This document shows, piece after piece, positions 33,873-41,125 of a DNA stretch of 44,116 nucleotides. Numbering within the stretch: position 1 is the stretch's first letter; every line of letters begins with the position of its first letter. The translations under genes and the position numbers were made by a program. The DNA comes from an uncultured Thermomicrobiaceae bacterium (GTDB taxonomy: Bacteria > Chloroflexota > Chloroflexia > Thermomicrobiales > Thermomicrobiaceae). Below the pieces are notes generated by a model that worked only from the letters and a program-made list of their open reading frames with translations, was not told where the DNA came from and did not search any database. The stretch is taken from positions 1 to 44,116 of the forward strand of contig CALKCJ010000030.1 of NCBI GenBank assembly GCA_938082375.1. Reading direction: 5' to 3'.

Positions 33873-35651
33873 TTACGGCAGCATCTCGGCGATGCGGCGG
33901 TGGGCCTGGCGCAGGCTCCAGACCACGTAGTTTTGCCCGCGCGCCAGATGCGTGCGCAGCGTGTGCCAGCGGTCGCTCTCCGCTGGAACCTGTCCAAGCT
34001 CGGTAGCCGGGGCGACCTCTGGTAGTGGTGGGATCTGCTGTGCCGGGTCATGGCGGAACCGGCCAGCCCGCACGTATCCCAGCGGCACCAGATGGCGTGC
34101 CAGTGACCGCTGGGCTGCGTTCACCCGACGCACCTCCGGGTCATCGACCTCGCGGTCGAGGAGGCTCTCGGCCAGCTCGTAGAAGCGGTCGAGGGTGACG
34201 AGCAGGTTTCCAGCTGCCTGGAGCGAGGGCCGGAAATCGAACGCGTCACCGGCCGCCTCCTGGTAGCGCTGCAGGTACGATTCGATCTCGCGCACGGTGG
34301 CCCGGTAGTCGAAGGGATGCACCGGCGCGTTGAGCGTGCGCAGTAGCACCGCGGCGTAGACGCGCATGTCGCGCAGTAGGTTGTCGGAGTCGGCGATCTC
34401 GAGAGTATCGTCCTCGGTATGCCACTGGATATTGCCGCCGCAGCCGCCGACGGGGTAGTACCCCTTCTCGCGGATCAACGACTCGGGCATAGTCGAGGAG
34501 AGCATAAAGTAGGTGGTCACCCCCAAGTTATTGAACGAGCAGTCGCCGGCGCGCAGAGGGCGGGAGATGCTGGGCTCCTGGCCGGTGAGGTCGCGGACGG
34601 TCGCGCGCACCAGTTCGGTCGCTTCGGCCATGCAGGCTACGTCGCGGTACTCGGTGGCCCAGCGACAGCCGGGCGAGTCGCAGTTGACGTGCGCGATGCA
34701 GTTGGGCATCAGATCCTGGGCGAAGGTGTCGGCATACCAGGTCGAGCCGGCGTAGCGGCCGTGCGAGTGGCCCGACCACCAGGCGATCCGCAGCGTGCGA
34801 CGCAACCGGTCGCGGTGCTGCCAGAAGACGCGGGCGATCTCGAGCAACGTGGCGTCGCCGGTCGCGTTGTCGCCGATACCGACGTGCCAGGAGTCGAGGT
34901 GGCCGTGGAAGAGGACGAACTCGTCGGCGGCCTGGGTGCCCGGGATCTCGGCGACCACGACGGGGATCGGGCGCCAGCCAGTGTCGACCTCGGTGGAGAA
35001 GGCGACCTGCACCGTTCCCCGTGCGAGCTCGGCCTTGAGCGCCTCGCCGTCGGGTCGGTTGATTGCCAGGATCGGCACCGGCGGCACCCGGCCGAGCGAG
35101 TCGAGGTCGGGCGAGCCCCAGGAGGTGGTCGCGATCCCCTCGTGGATGTACTGGCCGGGGTTAATGAAGATGGCGCCGATGGCGCCGGTCTTCGCCAAGT
35201 CGAGGCCGCGGGCGGCCAGCCCCAGTCCCTCGGTGAGGATGACCTTACCGCGCAGATCCTGCTCGATTGGTGGCCTGGCGGGGCCGAGCAACTCGGCCAC
35301 CCCGCGAGCGTGCGCGGAGGGAACATAGACCAGCTCGCCGGTGATCTCGGCACCCTCGGTGGAGGGCGAGAAGGAGAGCGTCTTGGCCCGGATGGGGCGC
35401 GGGTTTGGGCTGATGACCCGCAGAGTGGCCCGCAGCGGGATGCTGATGAGGCAGACAGGGTGATGGACGCGGTGAGGGACGCCCCAGGCGTCGAGCCGGC
35501 CGGTGAGGTAAGCGACGGCTTCCGCTTCGTCACGGCTGCCGGAGAGCCGCACGAGGGTGTTGAAGCGCTCGAGCAGCGCCCACGGCTCCTCAACACTGAT
35601 GGCACCGAGGATGGCGCGCTCGGTGTCCGGATCGTGCCAGGTGATAGCCAT
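33873..35651 (-). CDS. M28 family peptidase-like protein with altered catalytic pair
   Basis: A 592-residue protein with an M28 zinc-peptidase core around an inserted PA-like domain (about residues 100-225). Metal-site candidates are H251 (HGHLDSW), D261 (GDNATGD), D325 (NCDSPG) and a late His in QWHTEDDT. Where active M28 enzymes have Glu-Glu (W-x-G-E-E), this protein reads WWSGHSHGRYAGS, with H295-S296 in place of the two glutamates. No signal peptide is seen. I chose the ATG at 35651 (AGGAG 8 bases upstream) over 35666, which would contain the binding site. It is the last gene of the sugar-type ABC operon. It may be an enzyme with changed chemistry or a non-catalytic relative. Confidence 0.82.
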   Translation of the reverse strand: MAITWHDPDTERAILGAISVEEPWALLERFNTLVRLSGSRDEAEAVAYLTGRLDAWGVPHRVHHPVCLISIPLRATLRVISPNPRPIRAKTLSFSPSTEGAEITGELVYVPSAHARGVAELLGPARPPIEQDLRGKVILTEGLGLAARGLDLAKTGAIGAIFINPGQYIHEGIATTSWGSPDLDSLGRVPPVPILAINRPDGEALKAELARGTVQVAFSTEVDTGWRPIPVVVAEIPGTQAADEFVLFHGHLDSWHVGIGDNATGDATLLEIARVFWQHRDRLRRTLRIAWWSGHSHGRYAGSTWYADTFAQDLMPNCIAHVNCDSPGCRWATEYRDVACMAEATELVRATVRDLTGQEPSISRPLRAGDCSFNNLGVTTYFMLSSTMPESLIREKGYYPVGGCGGNIQWHTEDDTLEIADSDNLLRDMRVYAAVLLRTLNAPVHPFDYRATVREIESYLQRYQEAAGDAFDFRPSLQAAGNLLVTLDRFYELAESLLDREVDDPEVRRVNAAQRSLARHLVPLGYVRAGRFRHDPAQQIPPLPEVAPATELGQVPAESDRWHTLRTHLARGQNYVVWSLRQAHRRIAEMLP

Positions 35652-35814
35652 CGGACTACTCCTCATTTACGATCGTTGCGTACTCCTAGCTGACCTCGTG
35701 CCGGGCTTACCGACGGTCGGCCGCTTCACCGCGTATGCTAGCGTAGCTCGTGCCGAGGCTGAAGGGGAGGGCAGGGGTGCGCCAGGGGAAGCGGAGAAGT
35801 GGGCAGCACGTGCC

Positions 35815-36717
35815 CTAGCCTTTGAGAGCTCCCTCCTGGAGCCCGCGCATGTACCACCGCTGGGTAATGGCGAAGGCGATCAGCGCAGGAGCTACCGCCA
35901 TGACATAGACTGCGGCGATCCGCGGCCAAGCCCATTGGCCCATCCCCCCGGAGGCCGCTGCCAGCACAACTGGAAGCGTGCGCACTTCCTGATCGTTGGT
36001 CAGCGTCGTAGCCAGGAGGTACTCCCCCCAGGCGGTCACGAAGTTCACGACGATGACGACAACGATGCCGTTGCGTATTAGTGGCAGCATTACCTGCAGG
36101 AGCATCCGCCACGGCCCACAGCCATCAATGCGCGCTGCGTCCACCAGCTCACGCGGAATCACTTCAAAGATCCCACGCATGATAAAGACGCTCAGTGCGA
36201 GTGAGAGCGTGACATACGGGAAGATCAACCCGTATGTCGTGTTCAGCATCCCGAGCTGCTTCTGAATCTCGTAGACGGCAATAAGCGACGTGATGCGCGT
36301 AGGGAAGAACATCGAGGCAACCAGCAGCGCAAAAACCACCACGCGCCCCGGTGTCTCTAGGTGAACCAACGAATAACCGGCGAGCACTGCGCAAATTGTC
36401 GCCAGCACGACTGTCGCCGAGGTAACAAAGATGCTGTTTAGGACGTTTCGCGGTAGTGTCGAGATGTGGGTCATCGCGTAACCGTAGTGACTGAAGTCAA
36501 ACTCCGACGGCCAGATCCGATTCGTGTAGGCATCCGGCAGTGATTTCACCGAGAGCAGGACAACCCAACCGAGTGGGAACAGGACGATTGCGCAAAAGAG
36601 CAAAAGCACAGCGTGCCGCAGGATAGCTCCCCACGGAAGTGGCCGGCGATGCTGCGGACGCCACGCTACCGCGTCCGGGCCTGGAAGCGGAGCCTTCGAC
36701 GCAAGTCGTTCAGCCAT
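35815..36717 (-). CDS. ABC transporter permease, MalG-like (CUT1)
   Basis: A 300-residue sugar-type permease with six helices. The ATPase-contact EAA loop is EVIPRELVDAARIDGCGPW (about 186-204), and the protein ends in RWYMRGLQEGALKG, the classic C-terminus of MalG-like proteins. It imports a carbohydrate or similar solute with its partner permease and binding protein. The ATG at 36717 is 13 bases after the stop of the MalF-like gene, so the two are tightly coupled. Base composition here is visibly less GC-rich than in the flanking genes. Confidence 0.9.
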   Translation of the reverse strand: MAERLASKAPLPGPDAVAWRPQHRRPLPWGAILRHAVLLLFCAIVLFPLGWVVLLSVKSLPDAYTNRIWPSEFDFSHYGYAMTHISTLPRNVLNSIFVTSATVVLATICAVLAGYSLVHLETPGRVVVFALLVASMFFPTRITSLIAVYEIQKQLGMLNTTYGLIFPYVTLSLALSVFIMRGIFEVIPRELVDAARIDGCGPWRMLLQVMLPLIRNGIVVVIVVNFVTAWGEYLLATTLTNDQEVRTLPVVLAAASGGMGQWAWPRIAAVYVMAVAPALIAFAITQRWYMRGLQEGALKG

Positions 36718-36730
36718 CGGCTCTTCTCTC

Positions 36731-37678
36731 CTAATCCCGTGGGCGGAAAAGCCAGAACAGGAACCCCACTACGACAAGCATCAACAGTGCTCCGATCCAG
36801 CCAACCGCTGCGGCGTACGATTGCCGCCAATCCCCGAGCTGGAAGGCGAGATCCCACATATAGACCGTCCACGTGTAGGTGGGCAGAGCACGGTTAAAGC
36901 CTCCGAAGATCAGGTACTCGTCGATAACGGCCATGGCGGTACCGAAGCGGAGGACGACAAGAACAAGCAAGACTGGGCGGAGGCGCGGCAAGGTAATGCT
37001 CCAGAACATGCGCCACTCGCTGGCACCATCGACCCGTGCAGCCTCGAAGAGCTCCCGGGGAATCGCTGCCAAGCCGGCGAGGAAGAAGATGGTATGGTAG
37101 CCCAATCCCCACCACCACTCCATAACTGCAATTGCCAGGAAAGTGAGCTGTGGATCGCCGAGCCACTGCGGCGCATTGTAGATAGTGAACACGTGCAGCA
37201 CGTCAACGAGGAGGTAGTTGATGGGGCCGATCGTGTAGCTATACATCCACTTCCACAGGACGAAGATGAGCGGTCCTGGGATCATTGCTGGGATCAGCAG
37301 GATGACCCGATAGATGGTCGCAAGCCGCTGATTTCTCACGCGGTCGATGAGGATTGCAGCGATGAGTGGGATGATGATCATCCCGGGGAGGAAAATTGCC
37401 GTGAAGGCTAGGGCGCGTAGTAGTCCCTGGCGGACCAGCGGATCGGCCAGGGCTTCGCGATAGTTCGCCAGCCCGACCCAATGAACAGTTTCACCGACCC
37501 GGAGATAGTGGTAGTCGGTGAAACTCAGCCACAGGACGCGGAGGATCGGATAGAGCTGCCAGCCCACAAAGAAGACGATGGCGGGCAAGAGGAAAGGCCA
37601 GGTCGTCACGAACCGGTGGATGGCCCCCTTCCGCCAATGCGCCGTCGCCTCGGCTCGCCCCCTGGCGAGCACAGCCAT
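36731..37678 (-). CDS. ABC transporter permease, MalF-like (CUT1)
   Basis: A 315-residue partner permease. It begins with a basic cytoplasmic tail, then WPFLLPAIVFFVGWQLYPILRVLWLSFTDY, typical of MalF-like proteins, and carries the EAA loop IPRELFEAARVDGASEWRMF. The ATG at 37678 has AAGGGTG 6 bases upstream; the open frame continues further but without conserved sequence. It is the second gene of the operon, 110 bases after the binding-protein gene, and that gap contains a strong hairpin. The ATPase subunit is not in the window and must be encoded elsewhere, possibly a shared MsiK/MalK-like protein. Confidence 0.9.
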   Translation of the reverse strand: MAVLARGRAEATAHWRKGAIHRFVTTWPFLLPAIVFFVGWQLYPILRVLWLSFTDYHYLRVGETVHWVGLANYREALADPLVRQGLLRALAFTAIFLPGMIIIPLIAAILIDRVRNQRLATIYRVILLIPAMIPGPLIFVLWKWMYSYTIGPINYLLVDVLHVFTIYNAPQWLGDPQLTFLAIAVMEWWWGLGYHTIFFLAGLAAIPRELFEAARVDGASEWRMFWSITLPRLRPVLLVLVVLRFGTAMAVIDEYLIFGGFNRALPTYTWTVYMWDLAFQLGDWRQSYAAAVGWIGALLMLVVVGFLFWLFRPRD

Positions 37679-37719
37679 CCGGATCACCCTTTCATTGACG
37701 GATAGAGTGCATCGCTCGA

Positions 37720-37772
37720 CATGGGCCGGACGATTCTCGGAGGGCCCGGCGCCACGCGGCTCCGGGCCCATG
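37720..37772 (-). promoter_or_regulatory. alternative hairpins between binding-protein and permease genes
   Basis: On the minus strand GGGCCCGG (37769-37762) pairs with CCGGGCCC (37749-37742), extended inward by two G-C pairs past one mismatch. A competing pairing joins CATGGGCC (37772-37765) with GGCCCATG (37727-37720); it uses the same upstream arm, so the two folds exclude each other. Position after the binding-protein gene fits a partial terminator or RNA stabiliser that gives more binding protein than permease. Confidence 0.55.
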
Positions 37773-37788
37773 GATCTTCCTATTTCGC

Positions 37789-39213
37789 TCAGCCGCCCTG
37801 CTTTTTGAGCTCGGCCAGCACCGCATCGCGTGCCTCCTGCAGCGCCTGCCGTGGGTTACTGACCTCTCCCTTAAGGTACTTTTCCCAGTGTGGCTGGCCA
37901 ATCATGAATTGAGAGAGACCAAACTTGTGCGTGCGGATCGCCTTACTCACCTTGAGCTGATCGACGACGAAAAAGGCCCAGTCCTGCATCCACTCCGGCG
38001 GGTTCCGCCGCCAGGCGTCCCAGAGCGACTGGTAGACCGGAAGCTGGCCGACTGCCTCGCGTCCGCCACCGATCGAGTGCGCCCAGATGCGCTCGTCATA
38101 GGTGAGTGCCTTCATGTACTCGGCCGCGATCTCCTTGTTCTTGCCCCACTTGAAGAGGGCTGCTCCGGTGTTCCAGAAGACCGTCGCCCCCTCCCCGCCA
38201 GAGGGCAGCGCTCCGAGGCGGAGCTTTGATGGATCACGCCATACTCCGGCGAAGCGGATCGGTGCATTCTGGTACTTCACGTAGTAGGCAACCTGCTCGG
38301 CTCCGAAAACTGCCTCGTCCGGCGTGTCGTTGACCCCAGCGTCGCTCTTGCCTGGGTTGAGCACGTCTGGATTGGCGAGTTCCATCATCTGCTTCATGAG
38401 CTCGAGCGCCTGCACGGCAGCGTCGCTCGTGAAATCGAACAGCCCGTCCTCGGTGTATACGTTGGTGCTAATCGAGTGAGTGATTGGCGCCAGCGAGCGC
38501 CAGCCGTGGGCATCGAAGGTACACCCGAAGGGTGCCGCACCACTATCCTTGACCTTGCGCGCGGCTACCAGCAGCTCGTCCCACGTTTTCGGCGGCTTCT
38601 CCGGATCCAGACCCGCCTTCTCCACGATGCCGGCATGCCACCCTAGCACGATGACGTCCAGCAGGAACGGCCAGTTGTAGATCTGCCCTTGATACGTCGC
38701 CTCCTCGAGGATCGAGGGGATGAAATCCGTCTTCACATCATCGGGGAGGTATGGATCCCAGGGCTCAATCACCTGAGCCTCGACAAGCTGCGCCATCTCA
38801 ACGAATGGTGTCATCCCGACATACACATCCCAGGTGCTGGACTTGTCACGGGCTTCGGCGACAAATCGCTCGATACCAAATCCCTGCACCGGCGCGATCT
38901 TCGAGTCGATCGGGTGCTGTTTGGCAAAGTCGGGATTGACACCCTTCTCAATATCCGGATGCAAGTTGATGATCCACTGGTAGAAGGTCGGCGTGAAGGG
39001 GCGCTCCCCACCGCCCGGGGTCGCCCCGCTCGCCGAGGGCTGGCCGGCGGTCGGAGCGGGCGTGGTACCACCGCTCTCACCGCGGCATGCGCTGAGCAGC
39101 ACCCCGAAGCTCGGACCAAGAATGCCGAGCGCAGCAAGTCGCCTGAGCAGCTCACGCCGCTGCATGCGTTCCTCGAGCGACCAGTGCTGCGATTCGCCGA
39201 CGGCGTTGCTCAC
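37789..39213 (-). CDS. sugar-type ABC transporter substrate-binding lipoprotein (family 1)
   Basis: A 474-residue extracellular binding protein of SBP family 1. The N-terminal segment has MQRRELLRRLAALG (an Arg-rich n-region), a hydrophobic core and the lipobox LLSAC with C43, followed by a Gly/Pro/Ser/Thr linker. Family blocks include DVYVGMTPFVEMAQL, YNWPFLLDVIVLGWHAGIVEKAGLDPEKP and TVFWNTGAALFKWGKN. Binding of an oligosaccharide or polyol is expected from the family; the ligand is unknown. The start is GTG at 39213, chosen because AGGAGGTG lies 5 bases upstream. It is the first gene of the operon, with a good promoter at 39273-39301. Confidence 0.9.
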   Translation of the reverse strand: MSNAVGESQHWSLEERMQRRELLRRLAALGILGPSFGVLLSACRGESGGTTPAPTAGQPSASGATPGGGERPFTPTFYQWIINLHPDIEKGVNPDFAKQHPIDSKIAPVQGFGIERFVAEARDKSSTWDVYVGMTPFVEMAQLVEAQVIEPWDPYLPDDVKTDFIPSILEEATYQGQIYNWPFLLDVIVLGWHAGIVEKAGLDPEKPPKTWDELLVAARKVKDSGAAPFGCTFDAHGWRSLAPITHSISTNVYTEDGLFDFTSDAAVQALELMKQMMELANPDVLNPGKSDAGVNDTPDEAVFGAEQVAYYVKYQNAPIRFAGVWRDPSKLRLGALPSGGEGATVFWNTGAALFKWGKNKEIAAEYMKALTYDERIWAHSIGGGREAVGQLPVYQSLWDAWRRNPPEWMQDWAFFVVDQLKVSKAIRTHKFGLSQFMIGQPHWEKYLKGEVSNPRQALQEARDAVLAELKKQGG

Positions 39214-39272
39214 AACCTCACCTCCTAATCGATGCATCTCCTCCAACCTCGACCGAGTGCTCTATCTAAAAA

Positions 39273-39301
39273 AGAATACCGACACGACAGTACCGTGTCA
39301 A
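39273..39301 (-). promoter_or_regulatory. promoter of the sugar-type ABC operon
   Basis: On the minus strand a perfect -35 TTGACA (39301-39296), a 17-base spacer and the -10 TATTCT (39278-39273, 4 of 6). The -10 lies 60 bases before the GTG start of the binding protein. This is the best promoter match in the window. Confidence 0.75.
39281..39299. promoter_or_regulatory. inverted repeat overlapping the -35 and spacer, operator candidate
   Basis: GACACG (39281-39286) and CGTGTC (39294-39299) are perfect 6-base arms around 7 bases. The right arm covers most of the -35 box, so a bound protein should block RNA polymerase. No regulator gene is adjacent. Confidence 0.5.
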
Positions 39302-39452
39302 TAGATTAAGCTCTGTTTCATTGATCGAAATGCGTTGGCAAGTTTCCCATAGCCTCAGAGCATCCGTTGTCACGCCCGATAGTAGGGTTCAACTGGAGCG
39401 CGAATGGCGAGGGAGGCATCAAAACCCCGAGATAGGCCTCAGGTGGCAGCGA

Positions 39453-39470
39453 GGCTGTGGATCCACAGCC
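39453..39470. repeat. 18-base perfect palindrome
   Basis: GGCTGTGGATCCACAGCC is fully self-complementary with no spacer, at about 160 bases from the sugar-operon promoter. Its symmetry suits a dimeric DNA-binding protein. Confidence 0.5.
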
Positions 39471-39591
39471 GCCATCGCGTCTGCCCCTATCCGGGCTCAG
39501 CTCATTCCCCCGCGTGTCCCATTAGCTCACAAAGATGGTCACCGTTTCTGTGTCGTCTACCTTGAGCCACGTCCTTCCTGGTTGGTCTGGG

Positions 39592-39605
39592 CCAGGCTAG
39601 CCTGG
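39592..39605. repeat. 14-base perfect palindrome
   Basis: CCAGGCTAGCCTGG is fully self-complementary. It lies in the same gene-poor region as the 18-base palindrome but has a different sequence. Confidence 0.4.
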
Positions 39606-39645
39606 ACGCTAGCCAACGTCGCGATGGATCGTCGATCACTTAGCG

Positions 39646-39670
39646 GCCCGTGGATTCCGCCCGCACGGGC
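39646..39670. repeat. 7-bp inverted repeat
   Basis: GCCCGTG (39646-39652) and CACGGGC (39664-39670) pair perfectly around an 11-base loop. Function unknown. Confidence 0.35.
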
Positions 39671-40163
39671 GAGTCCTGGGGGAAGCCGGCTCACCTCAAA
39701 CTGGAGGAGAATCGCTAGCCTGTATGGCTTAGTCCCAGTGAAAGTACAGCGTGGCCAGCAGTGCGCGCCGGGCCTGTTGCCCAGTCCTCGCGGAGGATCG
39801 TAAGACGGGCGTCTCGGGGAGGCCGCTCTCGATCAGGCGCGGGCGCTGCGGCAAAAGCTCCCCGGGGAATGCCATACCAGAGCGATGCAGGTAAACGTAA
39901 CAACTTCCATGTCGGCTGACTGCGACAAACACTCAGCAAGGAGCATGGTCACAGGGTCGCATAACCTCTCAACGACCATCCCTGGCTTGCAGTTTCGACA
40001 GTGGAGCGGTCCTCGATAAGCGATGTTTTGGAGCAGGAGGTACGGCGAGGAGCACAACGGCCGGCGTATTCCCGGTCTGGCCTGCTAGACGGGGTGTGGC
40101 TCTCGTGTCACAATTAGTCATCGATACCGGCCACGCCACGCGTGGTGACTCAGGAGTTCAGCC

Positions 40164-40940
40164 GTGTCAGACGAACCCGCGCGCGAGGGCCAACCGGCCG
40201 AGGATGACCTGTTCGAGGCGATCCAGCGTTTCCTTGCCGAGCAGTCCGGCGACGCGATCGATGGCGAACTCCGCGCTGCCTTCCAGGAGGCCCGTCGCTT
40301 CGTCCATCGGGAGCTGCGCGGGCGTCCAGAGTATGACCGGATGCTGCGGTCACTCGAGCGGCTGCTCGAGGACGAGTTCCCTGGCCTGTTCACCGCTCCG
40401 GTACGCGCGCACCTCGCCGAGACGCTCTACCTCTACGGCCTGGCCCACTTCTCTCTGCTCCAGGGCCAGGGGCCGGCCGGCTTAACCTCTGGCGAAGCGG
40501 TCGAGGAGGGCGAGGAGGAGGAAGAGGCTGAGGCCCGGCCCCTCGTGATCTACGACCTCTGGTTCCCGCAAGATATCGCGCTTGAGCACGCCGAGGACGG
40601 GTACTACCTGCACGTCAGCGATGGCCGCATCGACCTGGCGCTCTACTTGGGCACCGAGCCGAATGAGCGCGGCGCGCTGAGCGACCTCCTGAGTCACCTC
40701 CGCTACGCGCTCACCCACGCGCCGCCCGGCGAGCCCGCACACCAGAGCGACCGGATCACACCGGTCCTCACCGTCGAGCTCGATTACAGCGGCTCCGAGC
40801 TGATCGAGGCGAACGACCACGTCGATATCCTCTTCCTCGACCCCGAGGGCGAGCCCATCGTCCGCATGCACGCACGCTCGACCGAGCTGCGCCTGATTGT
40901 GGACGAGATCCAAGCTCGTGGCCGGGACGGCGGGTTCTGA
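40164..40940 (+). CDS. acidic protein of unknown function
   Basis: A 258-residue soluble, acidic protein that I do not recognise. The N-terminal part (about 1-100) looks helical, with the segments FEAIQRFLAEQ and YDRMLRSLERLLEDEFP. A Glu-rich linker (EEGEEEEEAEARP, about 114-126) follows. The C-terminal part (about 127-258) alternates strands and turns (YYLHVSDGRIDLALYLG, LTVELDYSGSELIE, VDILFLDPEGEPIVRM). Third positions are strongly G/C, so it is a real gene. The start is GTG at 40164 with AGGAG 8 bases upstream. It is 185 bases before the S9 peptidase gene on the same strand; a link is possible but not shown. Confidence 0.75.
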   Translation: MSDEPAREGQPAEDDLFEAIQRFLAEQSGDAIDGELRAAFQEARRFVHRELRGRPEYDRMLRSLERLLEDEFPGLFTAPVRAHLAETLYLYGLAHFSLLQGQGPAGLTSGEAVEEGEEEEEAEARPLVIYDLWFPQDIALEHAEDGYYLHVSDGRIDLALYLGTEPNERGALSDLLSHLRYALTHAPPGEPAHQSDRITPVLTVELDYSGSELIEANDHVDILFLDPEGEPIVRMHARSTELRLIVDEIQARGRDGGF

Positions 40941-41125
40941 GGACAGGCACCGGCCTGCCAGCCCCAGCACCTTCGCCGCTGCACGCGTTACGCGCAGCGT
41001 GTCTTGCTTCCGAGCCAAACGCGCCCCCGTTTGCTCGCCGACGCCGACTGCGCAGGGGGTTGCCACACACGCGTCGCTGAGGGAAAGTAGGGCGACGGTC
41101 CGCTGTGTGCGCGAGGGGGAGAGTG

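Larger units (their letters stand above)
39302..40163. other. 862-base gene-poor, palindrome-rich region
   Basis: No open frame here has convincing coding bias. Palindromes are frequent: the 18-base perfect one at 39453-39470, a 14-base one at 39592-39605, a 7-bp hairpin at 39646-39670, TCCCCGGGGA near 39858 and CCACGCGTGG at 40136-40145. A minus-strand frame near 39833-40057 has a CRNC zinc-knuckle-like start but no recognisable family. It may be a decayed gene or element, or it may hold a structured RNA. It must include the promoter of the 40164 gene. Confidence 0.5.

Noticed and set aside
39321-39803. 160-codon plus-strand frame in the palindrome-rich gap
   Set aside because: No third-position G/C bias, no domain, no ribosome-binding site; treated as non-coding.
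39833-40057. Minus-strand frame with a CRNC motif, possible zinc-ribbon or transposase remnant
   Set aside because: Only one cysteine pair, atypical codon use and no further matching blocks; kept as a note in the gap description, not called as a gene.
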